Source: Paraburkholderia metrosideri (GTDB lineage: Bacteria; Pseudomonadota; Gammaproteobacteria; Burkholderiales; Burkholderiaceae). From it: 64,000 nt of DNA. Made by a program: the position numbers and the translations under genes. Where the stretch lies: contig NZ_CAJHCP010000006.1 in assembly GCF_904848625.1 (NCBI RefSeq), positions 1 through 64,000 of the forward strand. The letters run 5' to 3'. The notes below the pieces were generated by a model that saw nothing but the letters and a program-made list of their open reading frames with translations, had not been told where the DNA came from and made no database searches. This document shows positions 36,923 through 48,430 of this stretch, piece after piece; the first letter of the stretch is position 1, and every line of letters starts with the position of its first letter.

Positions 36923-38677
36923 TTAGAACGTTTCCCAATCCTGATCGCCACCCGCACCTGCGGTGGCCGTTGCTTTGGCTGGCGTCCTGGCCGGGGCGGC
37001 GGCAACCGCAGCCGCAGTCGCAGCGGGCGCCGCCGGCGCGCGCTGCACGGCGGTCATCGACGGCGCCCTGCGCGCAGCCGGACGCACCGGCGTCGACGCA
37101 CGGCGCGGCGCGCTTTCCGGCGCCCGGTAGCCGCCCTCTTCGAGCTGGAACACGGACACGGCAGTACGCAGCTTGCCGGCCTGGTCTTCGAGCGAAGACG
37201 CCGCCGCAGCCGCTTCTTCCACCAGTGCCGCATTCTGCTGGGTGACTTCGTCCATCTGCGTGACGGCGCGCGCCACCTGGTCGATGCCGCCACTCTGTTC
37301 TTCCGACGCCGCGGCGATTTCGCCCATGATGTCGGTCACGCGCTGCACCGCGCCGATGATCTCGGTCATCGTGCGGCCGGCTTCGTCCACCAGCGCCGAG
37401 CCCGACTGCACGCGCTCGACCGACGTGTCGATCAACTCCTTGATTTCCTTGGCCGCCGCCGACGAACGCTGCGCAAGGCTGCGCACCTCGCCCGCCACGA
37501 CCGCGAAACCGCGCCCTTCTTCGCCGGCCCGCGCCGCTTCCACCGCGGCATTCAGGGCCAGGATATTGGTCTGGAACGCGATGCCTTCGATGATCGAGAT
37601 GATGTCGGCGATTTTCGCCGAGCTCTGGTTGATGTCGCCCATCGTGCCGACCACCTGGCCGACCACCGCGCTGCCCTTGTTGGCGATTTCCGACGCATTC
37701 GCCGCCAGCGAACTCGCCTGGCGGGCGTTGTCGGCGTTCTGTTTGACCGTGCCGGTCAGCTCTTCCATGCTCGACGCGGTTTCCTGCAATGCCGACGCCT
37801 GTTCTTCGGTCCGCGACGACAGGTCGATATTGCCGGCCGCGATCTGACGCGTGGCGGTCGCGATCGATTCGCTGCCGCTGCGCACCGTGCGCACGGTGTC
37901 GGTCAGGCTGCGCTGCATTTTGGCGATGCCTTCCAGCAGTTGCCCCATTTCGTCACGCGAAGTCACGACAACCGGACGGCGCAGATCGCCGGCGGCGATC
38001 GCGTCGAAATGGCCGAGGGCCTCGCCGAGCGGGCGGGCAATCGCGCGGCTCAGCGTCAGGTACGAGATCGCAGCGGCCAGCACGCCCACCAGCAGCGCGG
38101 CGAGACTGACCATACGGAACACGTCGAAGCTGCCTTGCGCCGCGTCGTAGCCCTGCTGCGCCGACTCGAACTGGAATTTTCGCAGTGCGTCGTCGGCATT
38201 GGACAGCTCGTTGTAGGTTGCCTGCAAACGCTTCGCGCCGTCGACCACCTTGCTCGAATCGTTCGCCGCCACGGTGGCCGAGAATGAATCCATTTCCTGA
38301 TGCAGCGTGTCGCGCTTCGCCGCGACGTCCTGCGCGAGCCGGTCTTCGTCGGCGGTGCGCGGCAGGCTGACGTATTTTTTCCACCACATGTCGGAGGTGG
38401 CGCGCATCTGGCGCGCGCGATCGAGCGTCGGCGCTGCGTCGGGCGTGCCGATCATGAACGCGGCGCGGTCGAGAGCGAGGCGCTCGCGCGCGGCGTACAA
38501 CTCGGCGTTGCCGATATTGACGGCGCTCGGCATCGCATTGGTGAAGGTGTCTTTGTACGCGTCGTTCGAACGGCCCATACCGAACAAACCGAAACCGCCA
38601 ATCGCGACCAGCAGCGCGGCAAGAAAAGCCATCGTGAGGCCAATCCGCGCCTTGATCGTAATGCCTTGGTTCAACAT
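36923..38677 (-). CDS. Methyl-accepting chemotaxis protein
   Basis: 584 aa. N-terminal membrane helix (about 12-34), periplasmic four-helix ligand domain, second helix near 190, HAMP, then a long cytoplasmic coiled coil with the conserved tip ([25 protein letters not shown]). After a Pro/Ala-rich linker (about 515-575) it ends in DWETF, the CheR/CheB-tethering pentapeptide, so it belongs to the high-abundance class. Ligand unknown. No adjacent che genes. The region 38678-39049 contains no supported gene; a plus-strand ORF at 38848 has an AAGGAG but runs into the shadow of rbsK. Confidence 0.9.
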   Translation of the reverse strand: MLNQGITIKARIGLTMAFLAALLVAIGGFGLFGMGRSNDAYKDTFTNAMPSAVNIGNAELYAARERLALDRAAFMIGTPDAAPTLDRARQMRATSDMWWKKYVSLPRTADEDRLAQDVAAKRDTLHQEMDSFSATVAANDSSKVVDGAKRLQATYNELSNADDALRKFQFESAQQGYDAAQGSFDVFRMVSLAALLVGVLAAAISYLTLSRAIARPLGEALGHFDAIAAGDLRRPVVVTSRDEMGQLLEGIAKMQRSLTDTVRTVRSGSESIATATRQIAAGNIDLSSRTEEQASALQETASSMEELTGTVKQNADNARQASSLAANASEIANKGSAVVGQVVGTMGDINQSSAKIADIISIIEGIAFQTNILALNAAVEAARAGEEGRGFAVVAGEVRSLAQRSSAAAKEIKELIDTSVERVQSGSALVDEAGRTMTEIIGAVQRVTDIMGEIAAASEEQSGGIDQVARAVTQMDEVTQQNAALVEEAAAAASSLEDQAGKLRTAVSVFQLEEGGYRAPESAPRRASTPVRPAARRAPSMTAVQRAPAAPAATAAAVAAAPARTPAKATATAGAGGDQDWETF

Positions 38678-39049
38678 GCTTGAGTCCTGTGCGTGACTAA
38701 ATGAGAGGCCGCTTACGCAGCACGGGATAACGGGTGGTGCCTGCGTGTATGGCGCTTTTCGAATGCGCGCTCTAATAACCTCGTTTACGGCACGGCCAAT
38801 GCATACTTGAAGGCTTTATATGATATGAAGAAAGGAGATGTAAGGGAATGAAAGAAAGTACAGCGAAGATGCCGGAAGTTTTGGCGCCAGGATGGGCCCA
38901 TTGCGGTGAACCGGCGCGGAACCCGGGTCGGCCGACGTTGATCGCGCTGTGGTATCGAGATGATGAAAGACGGCGCCCCCGGAGGCAGCGCACACGACGC
39001 CGCGCGCGACCGGCTCATCGACGATCGCGTCGCAACACCTATTCCGGAT

Positions 39050-39979
39050 TCAGGCCGATGCGCCCACTTCCGCGCGAGTGGGAATCGAAGGCTGCGCGCC
39101 GGCGCGCGTCACCGACAACGCCGCCGCGCGCTGCGCAAAGCGGATCGCCACATCCACGCTCTCGCCTAGCGCAAGCTGCGCAGCAAAGCCGCCGATGAAG
39201 GTATCCCCCGCCGCGGTCGTATCGACGGCTTTCACTGTTGGCGCGTCGTATAACTTGGCCTGCGCGTCCTCAAGCGCCGCGAACACGCCGCGTGCGCCGA
39301 GCGTCACCAGCACATTGCGCGCGCCAGCCGCGCGCAGCGCGGCGGCGGCCTTCGCTGCGTCGTCAGCGGAGTCGACCGGCAAACCGGTCAGTGTGGCGGC
39401 TTCGAGTTCGTTCGGGATCAGATAATCGATTAGCGGCAGCCAGTCGGCCGGTAATGGACCGGTCGCGGGCGCGGGGTTCAGAATCACCGTCTTGCCTAGA
39501 CGCCGGGCCGCGGCGAGCGCCGCGCGCACCGTATCGGGCGGCGTTTCGAGCTGGCAGATCACCACATCGGCCGAAGCCAGCACGGCCTCGTGACGGGCGA
39601 CCGTTGCCGGCGTGACTTCGCCGTTGCTGCCCGCCACGATCACGATCGCGTTCTGGCTGGCATCGTCGACCACGATCAGCGCGACGCCGGTTGCTTCCTT
39701 GCCGGTTTCAACCGCCGAGCAGTCGATCGCTTCCGCTTCGAGACCCGCACGCAATTGCGCACCATTGCCGTCCGCGCCAACGCAGCCGAGCATCGCCACC
39801 CGTGCGCCTAGCCGCGCGGCGGCGACCGCCTGGTTGCCACCCTTGCCGCCGGGGACCTGCGCAAACGTGCGGCCGGCCAGCGTCTCGCCGGGATGCGGCA
39901 TACGCGGCGCGCGCGCCACGAGGTCCATGTTCAGACTGCCGACCACTGTCACGCGCGAGCGCGTTTCGTTACTTGCCAC
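39050..39979 (-). CDS. rbsK: Ribokinase
   Basis: 309 aa PfkB-family kinase. N-terminal GSLNMDLVARAPRMPHPGET and PGGKGGNQAVAAARLG match ribokinase; C-terminal DTTAAGDTFIGGF holds the catalytic Asp and the anion hole. Converts ribose to ribose 5-phosphate. Starts with GTG at 39979 because GAGGAGA sits 5 bases upstream. Last gene of the rbs operon, separated from rbsR by 631 bases containing the 13-bp array. Confidence 0.92.
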   Translation of the reverse strand: MASNETRSRVTVVGSLNMDLVARAPRMPHPGETLAGRTFAQVPGGKGGNQAVAAARLGARVAMLGCVGADGNGAQLRAGLEAEAIDCSAVETGKEATGVALIVVDDASQNAIVIVAGSNGEVTPATVARHEAVLASADVVICQLETPPDTVRAALAAARRLGKTVILNPAPATGPLPADWLPLIDYLIPNELEAATLTGLPVDSADDAAKAAAALRAAGARNVLVTLGARGVFAALEDAQAKLYDAPTVKAVDTTAAGDTFIGGFAAQLALGESVDVAIRFAQRAAALSVTRAGAQPSIPTRAEVGASA

Positions 39980-40110
39980 TACTGTCTCCTCTAATGCGCG
40001 CAGCGAACATCCGCGCGACGCGAGCCTGACCCGTCGGATCAGGCTGGTCAATCATGTGGGCGTTGGAGCGGCTGGCCTGTTCGGGCTGGTCCGTTGGGGC
40101 TGGTCCATTC

Positions 40111-40513
40111 GGTTCGCGCATTGGGTTCGTCCATTTGGCTCGTCCGTTTGGCTCGTCCATTTGGCTCGTCCATTTGGCTCGTCCATTTGGCTCGTCCATT
40201 TGGCTCGTCCATTTGGCTCGTCCATTTGGCTCGTCCATTTGGCTCGTCCATTTGGCTCGTCCGTTTGGCTCGTCCGTTTGGCTCGTCCGTTTGGCTCGTC
40301 CGTTTGGCTCGTCCGTTTGGCTCGTCCGTTTGGCTCGTCCGTTTGGCTCGTCCGTTTGGCTCGTCCGTCTGGCTCGTCCGTCTGGCTCGTCCGTCTGGCT
40401 CGTCCGTCTGGCTCGTCCGTCTGGCTCGTCCGTCTGGCTCGTCCGTCTGGCTCGTCCGTCTGGTTCGTCCGTCTGGTTCGCCCATTTGGCTCGTCCATTG
40501 GGTCCGCCCATTC
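40111..40513. repeat. 13-bp tandem array, three homogeneous blocks of eight
   Basis: About 31 units of a 13-bp repeat. Core: eight copies of GGCTCGTCCATTT (40150-40253), eight of GGCTCGTCCGTTT (40254-40357), eight of GGCTCGTCCGTCT (40358-40461). Degenerate units flank both ends. 13 is not a multiple of 3, so each reading frame gives a 13-residue repeat and all six frames are open across the array. The remainder of 39980-40610 has no gene. This is the intergenic region between rbsR and rbsK. Confidence 0.95.
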
Positions 40514-40610
40514 GGTTCGTCCGCGGAGCTGCCCCATTTGCGCTTGCCCATTAGGCCCAACCCACCAGCCAGATCGCCGCTCCGATGAAAAGCCCCTTCA
40601 TCTGGCGCGA

Positions 40611-41669
40611 TCAGGCCGCCAAGCCGTGCTTGCCCGCCCCGGCCCACGTCGCAGTGGATTCGCGCACGATCAACCGCGGCGACACGACTCGCCGCCGTCC
40701 AGGCGCACGCACGCCGAGCGGCGAATTCGAACTCGCCGGCGACGTGCCGGCAATTCGCTCGATCAGCGTCTGCGCCGCCATATCGCCCAGCGCCCGCACC
40801 GACTGCCCCACCGTCGACAACGCCGGATAGGTAAAGCGTCCGAGTTCGATATCGTCGAAACCGATGATCGAGCAATCGCGCGGCACGCTGATATTGCGTT
40901 CCGCCGCGGCACGCAATGCGCCGATGCCCATCATGTCGTTGCCCGCGAAGATCGCCGACGGCTTGACCGTATCGAACAGTTGCCCCGCCGCGCGATGGCC
41001 GCCGGTGCCCGAAAAATCGCTTTCGACGATCGCGTCGGACGGAATCTCGATGCCGCGCTCGGTCATCGCGCGAATAAAGCCGTGGACCCGCATCGCGCTG
41101 ACCGCCGTCTCGACCGGCCCGGTAATGCAGCCGATCCGCACGTGCCCCAGTTCGAGCAGATGACGGGTGGCGAGATACGCGCCCTTTTCATGATCGATCT
41201 GCACCAGATCCGCATTCAGACCTTCGATGTTGCGGTCCACGATCACCAGCGGTTCGCGGGCGTCCGCAAGCGTGCGCGCGAGCACGGCGTCGTCGCCGGC
41301 GGACGCGACGATCAAACCGTCGATCCGCTTTTCCTGCAGCACCCGCAAATAGTGACGCTGCTTCGCCGGATCGTCGTCGGAATTGCAGAAGAACACGCAG
41401 TAACCATTGCGCGAACAACCGTCCTCGATACCGCGCGCCAGCTCCGCGAAATACGGATTGGTGCTGTTCGGCACGACCAGTCCGATCGTCGCCGTCGCGC
41501 GCGCCTTCAGCGAGCGCGCCACCGCCGACGGTACATAGTGAAGCTGACGGATCGCGTGTTCGACCTTCGCGCGCACGTCGGCCGACACCGGCCGCGAGTT
41601 GTTCACCACGTGCGATACCGTCGTGAACGACACACCTGCCACGGCCGCTACATCCTTGATCGTCGCCAT
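40611..41669 (-). CDS. rbsR: LacI-family repressor of the ribose operon
   Basis: 352 aa. N-terminal HTH (TIKDVAAVAGVSFTTVSHVVN, residues 3-23), hinge, then a ribose-binding-protein-like effector domain (GLVVPNSTNPYFAELARGIE). It sits inside the rbs operon, so the name is inferred from context. The likely operator is the palindrome at 45963-45976. Between rbsC and this gene (41670-41913) there are three imperfect 11-bp repeats around 41839-41870 (TTGTTGCCACC type). Confidence 0.85.
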   Translation of the reverse strand: MATIKDVAAVAGVSFTTVSHVVNNSRPVSADVRAKVEHAIRQLHYVPSAVARSLKARATATIGLVVPNSTNPYFAELARGIEDGCSRNGYCVFFCNSDDDPAKQRHYLRVLQEKRIDGLIVASAGDDAVLARTLADAREPLVIVDRNIEGLNADLVQIDHEKGAYLATRHLLELGHVRIGCITGPVETAVSAMRVHGFIRAMTERGIEIPSDAIVESDFSGTGGHRAAGQLFDTVKPSAIFAGNDMMGIGALRAAAERNISVPRDCSIIGFDDIELGRFTYPALSTVGQSVRALGDMAAQTLIERIAGTSPASSNSPLGVRAPGRRRVVSPRLIVRESTATWAGAGKHGLAA

Positions 41670-41913
41670 AACCTGTTGCTCTCCTGCCTGTTTTTCCCAC
41701 CGGCCACGCCACCTCGCGATGCGCCGGAGGTTCTCATCAAAATCAGACCAACCCCGTTTGTATTTTTTGCTTTACCACCAGTCATGCTGCGACTGCTGCT
41801 GGTTCCGCCCCCGGTCCAGACCCTCGCTGCTACTTCCGTTTGTGCCACCTTGTTGCCACCTCGTTGCCACCTTGTGACCGCTTCTTCGTTGCGACTGCAT
41901 CCGCCGCTTCAGA

Positions 41914-42980
41914 TCAGACCCGTTTGCGCCGGCTCCGATACGTATCCAGCACCACGGCCACGACGATCACCGCGCCGGTGATCATCCGTTTGGTCGGTTC
42001 GTTCGCGCCGATCTGCGCGAGCCCGGCCGCCAGCACCGAGATGATCAGCACGCCGAAAAACGTGCTGATCACCGAACCGCGCCCGCCCATCAGACTCGTG
42101 CCGCCGATCACTACCGCCGCGATCACCTGCAGTTCCATCCCGACGCCCGCGTTCGGGTCGGCCGCTTCCAGACGCGAAATCTGGAACAGCGCAGCCAGCC
42201 CCGCCATCGCGCCCATCAACGCGAACACGATGACCTTGTACGGCCGCGGATTGACGCCCGCGAGCCGCACCGCTTCCTCGTTCGTGCCGATACCGACCAG
42301 ATAGCGGCCGAACACCGTGCGCGTGAGCACCAGTTGCGCGATCACCATCACCGCGACCGCGATCAGAAACGCCGGCGAAATGCCGAGCGCGATCGGATTC
42401 GACAGGATGTCGAACGCGTCGCCGATATAGGCGGTGCGCGAATTCGTCATCTGATACGCGAGGCCGCGCGCCGCTTCGAGCACACCGAGCGACACGATGA
42501 ACGACGGAATCCGCCAGCCCACCGTCACCGCGCCGGTGACCGTGCCGGTCAGCGCGGCGGCCGCCATGCCGAGCAGCGCCGACGGGACCGGCCCCCAGCC
42601 CCACTTCAGCGCGGCCACACTGACCACCGACGCCCCCAGCGCCAGCACCGACCCCACCGACAGATCGATCCCCGCGATGATCAGCACGAAGGTCATCCCC
42701 ACCGACATCACCACCAGATCCGGAATCTGGTTGGCGATCGTGCTGAACGTGTCGTAGGTCAGAAAGTGCGAACTCAGCAGCGAGAACAGCACGATCATGG
42801 CCAGCAACGCGCCGGCCAGTCCCAGGTAGTTCGAAAAGCCGAGCCGCGTGCCGGCCGGTTTACCGCTCGCGAGCGGCGCCGACGGATCGGCCGGCGGCGT
42901 GACGTTACCGCCTGCGCCTGGCGTGGCGCCCGCCGCGCCCTGCTTGCCACCCGACGGTTCCCGCAACGATTGATCGGTCA

Positions 42981-42981
<1 letters not shown>
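41914..42981 (-). CDS. rbsC: Ribose ABC transporter permease
   Basis: 355 aa. Long Gly/Ala-rich N-terminal tail (about 45 residues), then eight to ten membrane segments with GIDLSVGSVLALGAS and MELQVIAAVVIGGTSLMGGRGS, both hallmarks of the RbsC/XylH family. Start at 42981 overlaps the rbsA stop (TGATG), with GGGAG upstream. Confidence 0.9.
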
Positions 42982-44573
<1,592 letters not shown>

Positions 44574-44883
44574 CGCGATCCTGGTTCCGTGGCGGACGGC
44601 GCGACCTCATGCAGTGACGCGAATGAGGCAGCAGCCGGCCGTCACGAGTCATGTCGGCCCAATACACGCGCACGCGGGCACTAACAGCCGCGCACTGTCC
44701 ACTGCCCAGCCGCCGTCATCACGCATACCACTGAAATTAACGGCGGCGCGGCGGGTTTCTTGAGCGCTTATTGAGCGTTTGTTGAATAGTGCGGATTCAC
44801 GCGTCGTCTCGCCGGTTCCCCGCGCAAAACCCGGTGCGCAGCGAACCCGCCACGGCGTGCGCGCAAACCCGCTGGCCCGGTGC

Positions 44884-44912
44884 CAGATACCGGACGACCG
44901 TCCCGGTATCTG
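44884..44912. repeat. Intercistronic stem-loop between rbsB and rbsA
   Basis: CAGATACCGG (44884-44893) and CCGGTATCTG (44903-44912), a perfect 10-bp stem 24 bases past the rbsB stop. Such hairpins protect the highly expressed binding-protein message and lower read-through to the ATPase. The remainder of 44574-44935 holds no gene. Confidence 0.6.
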
Positions 44913-44935
44913 ACCCGGTGCGAGCCGGACAACGC

Positions 44936-45910
44936 TTACTTCGTGATGAGGCTGACCGGCGTTTCCACCACGCCGGACAGTTCCGACTGCTTCTTGTGTT
45001 CGCTCAACGCCTTCAGCGCGGTGTCGATACCGAACACGGCCTGCTTGGCCGCGTATTGATCGGCGGTGGCAAGCACACGGCCGTCCTTCAACATCGGCTT
45101 GATCGCGTTGATGTTGTCGTAGCCGACCACCAGCACCTTGCCCTGCTTGCCCGCCGCGCGCACGGCCGACACCGCGCCGATCGCCATGTTGTCGTTACCG
45201 GCGAGCAGCGCCTTCAGGTTCGGATACTCGTTGAGCATGGCCGACGCCACCGCATTGCCCTTGTCGATTTCCCATTCGCCCGACTGCACCGACACGACCT
45301 TCGCGCCGACCGTCTGCATCGCCGCCTTGAAGCCCGCGGTACGCTGCTGCGCGTTGGTGGTTGTCGACACGCCTTCGATAATGCCGACCTCGTCACCAGA
45401 CTTCAGCCGCTTGGCCAGGTAGTCGCCGACCATCTGTGCGCCCTTCGCGTTATCCGGACCCACGAACGGCACATTCAGGTCTTTCGACTTGAGCACGTCC
45501 TGGTCGAGCCGGTTGTCGATATTCACGACGATGATGCCCGCGTCGACCGCCTTCTTGACGACCGGCACCAGCGCCTTCGAATCGGCCGGTGCCAGCACGA
45601 TCGCGTCGACCTTCGACACGATCATCTGCTCGACGATGCGGATCTGGTTCGCGGTGTCGGTTTCGTCCTTGATGCCGTTGGTGATCAGGTCGAAGTGGCT
45701 GGCATTGTGCGCCTGGTAATCCTTGGCGCCCGTTTCCATGGTCAGGAAGAATTCGTTGGCGAGCGACTTCATCACCAGCGCGACTTTGGGCTTGTGGGCG
45801 GGCGCGCTCTGCGCGTAAGCGGCGGAAAACGGCAAGGCGGCGGTGGCGGTGGCGAGGACGGCGGCTGCAAGAATGCGGCGGCGCATGCGATGACCGTTGC
45901 AATGACTCAT
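44936..45910 (-). CDS. rbsB: Ribose-binding periplasmic protein
   Basis: 324 aa with signal peptide (about 1-34, RRRILAAAVLATATAALPFSAAYA). Mature part KPKVALVMKSLANEFFLTMETGAKDYQ, then VDAIVLAPADS and NIDNRLD, typical of pentose-binding proteins. First gene of the operon; TGGAG before the ATG. Confidence 0.92.
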   Translation of the reverse strand: MSHCNGHRMRRRILAAAVLATATAALPFSAAYAQSAPAHKPKVALVMKSLANEFFLTMETGAKDYQAHNASHFDLITNGIKDETDTANQIRIVEQMIVSKVDAIVLAPADSKALVPVVKKAVDAGIIVVNIDNRLDQDVLKSKDLNVPFVGPDNAKGAQMVGDYLAKRLKSGDEVGIIEGVSTTTNAQQRTAGFKAAMQTVGAKVVSVQSGEWEIDKGNAVASAMLNEYPNLKALLAGNDNMAIGAVSAVRAAGKQGKVLVVGYDNINAIKPMLKDGRVLATADQYAAKQAVFGIDTALKALSEHKKQSELSGVVETPVSLITK

Positions 45911-45962
45911 TGCGTATCTCCAGGTTTCTTAGGCTCGAAGCTGAGCCGTATTTTTAGTGGCG

Positions 45963-45976
45963 CGCAAACGTTTGCG
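45963..45976. promoter_or_regulatory. LacI-family operator of the rbs operon
   Basis: CGCAAACGTTTGCG, a perfect 14-bp palindrome of the RbsR/CcpA kind, 53 bases upstream of rbsB. It coincides with the predicted transcription start, so bound repressor would block initiation. Confidence 0.8.
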
Positions 45977-45982
45977 AGGCCT

Positions 45983-46012
45983 ATTCTCAGCGCAGTCCGT
46001 TCGAAATGTCAA
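45983..46012 (-). promoter_or_regulatory. Predicted promoter of the rbs operon
   Basis: On the minus strand TTGACA (46007-46012), 18-base spacer, GAGAAT (45983-45988; 4 of 6 consensus positions). Initiation about 45976 falls in the operator palindrome. The stretch 46013-46266 has nothing else recognisable. Confidence 0.6.
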
Positions 46013-46266
46013 CGATTCGCAGTGATGCAGTGCATCGGCGCGCAGGATGTGCGGCGATGCGGTGCGGTCGATCGATTCAGCCCGGCGCGCCGGATAGGCG
46101 CGTCGGCAGGCAGCGTGTGGCAAGGGTCCCTCGCTCAGTCCGTGCGTGGCAGTGTTGCCGCCGGCCGCAATGAACAGAGCCGACGGGCCGCCTATGCTGG
46201 CCTTTTATTGCGCGCGCTGCAAGCGGGGACAACGCGGAGCGATAAGAGCCGTGACAGCTTTGAGAT

Positions 46267-47244
46267 TCACAGCCAGCCGGCTTTGCGGAAGCGCCGGTAC
46301 AGGAAGATGTCGACTGACAGCATGACCAGCAGACAGATTTCATAGCCAAATTTGAAGTGCAATTCGGGGATGCTTTCGAAGTTCATCCCGTAGATGCCGG
46401 CGATCATGGTCGGCACCGCGAACAGCGCCGCGAACGACCCGAGCCGCTTGGTCACCTCGTTCTCGGCAAGCGAAATCATGCCGAGATTGACCTGCACTGC
46501 GGTGACGACGATTTCGCGCCGGCCTTCGATCGTTCTGACGATTCTCTCCAGATGGTCGTAGACATCGCGAAAGTAGGCCTGCATGCCTGCGCAGACGCTC
46601 GGAATGCGACCGCCGGTCAATTTGCTGACGGCTTCCTGCAACGGGCCGATATGGTGCTGCAACAGCACCAGACGGCGCTTTAACGAGTAAAGGTCCTGCA
46701 CGATCGCACGCGACGCCGCCGAGTCGTTGCGATCGAAAATGCGGTCTTCGAGTTCTTCGATCTCCGTGCTCATGCCCTCGATGATCGGGAAATAACGGTC
46801 GACGACATCGTCCATCAGCGCATACAGCACGAAGGCCGAGCCTTCCTTCAGCAGATGCGGCTCGCGCTCGCAGCGCGCACGTACACCCTGAAAGCCAACC
46901 TTCGTGCCGCGGCGCACCGACAACACATAGTTGCGGCCGACGAACACATCGACTTCGCCGATCAGCAATTCGCCGTCTTCGTCCTTTTCGACCGTATGCA
47001 TCACGGTGAACAGCGATTCGCCATACTCCTCGATCTTCGGACGCTGGTGGCCGTTCTGCGCATCTTCAATCGCGAGTTCGTGCAGGCCGAATTCTTTTTT
47101 CATCACAGCCAGCTCGCCTGGCCCCGGGTCTTTCAACGCGACCCACACGAAGCACTCTGGCCGCGCCACGTAGTCGCTAATGCTATCGATGTCGATATCA
47201 GCCAGCTTCCGGCCGTCCTGGTAGGCGGCGCAATTGATCAGCAT
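46267..47244 (-). CDS. corA: Magnesium/cobalt transporter CorA
   Basis: 325 aa. Large cytoplasmic N-terminal funnel domain with the long stalk helix, then two C-terminal membrane helices with the GMN selectivity motif at 286-288 and a basic C-terminus. Forms a pentameric Mg2+ channel. The start at 47244 has AAGGTAA 8 bases upstream. The 205-base leader to the lipoprotein gene shows no clear Mg-sensing element. Confidence 0.92.
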   Translation of the reverse strand: MLINCAAYQDGRKLADIDIDSISDYVARPECFVWVALKDPGPGELAVMKKEFGLHELAIEDAQNGHQRPKIEEYGESLFTVMHTVEKDEDGELLIGEVDVFVGRNYVLSVRRGTKVGFQGVRARCEREPHLLKEGSAFVLYALMDDVVDRYFPIIEGMSTEIEELEDRIFDRNDSAASRAIVQDLYSLKRRLVLLQHHIGPLQEAVSKLTGGRIPSVCAGMQAYFRDVYDHLERIVRTIEGRREIVVTAVQVNLGMISLAENEVTKRLGSFAALFAVPTMIAGIYGMNFESIPELHFKFGYEICLLVMLSVDIFLYRRFRKAGWL

Positions 47245-47449
47245 GTTCGGATTACCTTGAAAACGAAACGGACCGGCCGGTATAGCCCGGAGCGTAAGCC
47301 CGGCGCAAGGTCCGCGTTGACGAATAAACGATAGCCGCCATGTTAGCGGCTGCGCGTGAACGCCACGTATCCAATTGTTAATCCGACCGGTTCGGACCAC
47401 GCTCGCTGGCGGCTCGACAGGCTTCAGCATTCCGCGCGCCAGAGCGGCA

Positions 47450-47908
47450 CTAGCGGGCAACCCGGTTCAGCTGAATGCGATGATCGTCGTTGAAGGTGAC
47501 CGATGCGCGGTTCGTGTAACGCGGATCGGCCGTCACGATGAAATTCAACTCGACCACCGGATCGAACTGCGTCGACACGCCGATCCGATGCACGCCCGGG
47601 CTGAGATAGAACACGACGTGTTCGCCGTTCATCAGGTCGGTGACCCGCTCGCCGTCGAGATACACCGGTGCATCGCGAAACCGTACGATAACGTCGCGCG
47701 AACGTTCCCGCCTGACATCGACCGCCACGAGGCCGGTGGCCGGCTCCGTGTAGCCGGAGCGCACGATACGGGCCGACGGTACGGGCTTGAAGGGCACCGG
47801 CTCGGCCGGCGTCGAAGCGCAACCGCCGAGCGCCGCGACGATCAGCATGACACACGCCAGCGTCGCGACCGACGCGGCTTTGCAACGGCAATCGAAGCGC
47901 CTTGTCAT
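47450..47908 (-). CDS. Putative lipoprotein
   Basis: 152 aa. Signal peptide with lipobox ALGGC (cysteine near residue 30), then a beta-rich domain that includes YLDGERVTDLMNGEHVVFYLSPGVHRIGV, a PEGA-like or carbohydrate-binding-type beta fold. Envelope-anchored; function unknown. Start 47908 has GGGAGAG upstream. The neighbouring 47909-48280 has no gene. Confidence 0.75.
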   Translation of the reverse strand: MTRRFDCRCKAASVATLACVMLIVAALGGCASTPAEPVPFKPVPSARIVRSGYTEPATGLVAVDVRRERSRDVIVRFRDAPVYLDGERVTDLMNGEHVVFYLSPGVHRIGVSTQFDPVVELNFIVTADPRYTNRASVTFNDDHRIQLNRVAR

Positions 47909-48280
47909 GCTGTCTCTCCCGTGTTGTTGATTGTGGTCGTGCTTTCTATCTTCGATGTCGACGTCAACCTGATGATCGACATGAGGTGCGATGCCTGGCC
48001 ATCCTGACTGCCGCCGCGCCTTTGTGACATGCATGATAGCAACGCGCGGCCGTTGCGCCAGCCTGGCCAGACGGCCGATACCACACCCTCTTGCATGACA
48101 TCGCGTTCTTCTTCATGATCGCTGCAGTGGGCCGCAGCGCGCGCTGCGGGGTACGGGCGCTGGCTGCGGCCGGCCACGGATTAACCCTCGGTTTCGGTTT
48201 CGTCGTATCCCGGTTTCGCTTTTCCGTATGCGCGACGGCTTGCCGTCCGCGTTGCCGGACCGGCGATCAAGGAGACTGCT

Positions 48281-48430
48281 ATGTGGTATTTCACCTGGAT
48301 TCTGGGCGTTGGCGTGGCATTGGCCTTCGGCATCATCAACGTGATGTGGCTGGAGGCGAACGGCAAGTTCGCGCGTGACCCGCAACGCACCGATACGCCC
48401 GCTGCTGCGTCCGAGGACAAACCTGCGTGA
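48281..48430 (+). CDS. cydX: CydX-like small subunit of cytochrome bd oxidase
   Basis: 49 aa with one membrane helix. MWYFTWILGVGVALAFGIINVMWLE matches CydX/YbgT closely at the N-terminus, including the W/Y-F-x-W-I-L-G start and the conserved Glu at residue 25. CydX stabilises the CydAB haem site in the inner membrane. No cydA or cydB lies anywhere in the window, which is unusual. Perfect AAGGAG 7 bases before ATG. Its stop overlaps the next gene's GTG. Confidence 0.82.
   Translation: MWYFTWILGVGVALAFGIINVMWLEANGKFARDPQRTDTPAAASEDKPA

Noticed and set aside
36800..38287. 495-aa plus-strand ORF rich in Arg, His and Gly
   Set aside because: Antisense of the chemoreceptor gene; no domain, no start signal.
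38848..39198. 116-aa plus-strand ORF with an AAGGAG upstream
   Set aside because: After about 20 residues it becomes an Arg-rich antisense of the rbsK 3' end; the Shine-Dalgarno is probably chance.
40111..40513. CRISPR array
   Set aside because: The repeats are directly adjacent 13-mers without spacers and no cas genes are present.
39612..41981. 789-aa plus-strand ORF spanning the 13-bp array
   Set aside because: Its length is due to the stop-free repeat and to the antisense of rbsK and rbsR, which are clear genes on the other strand.
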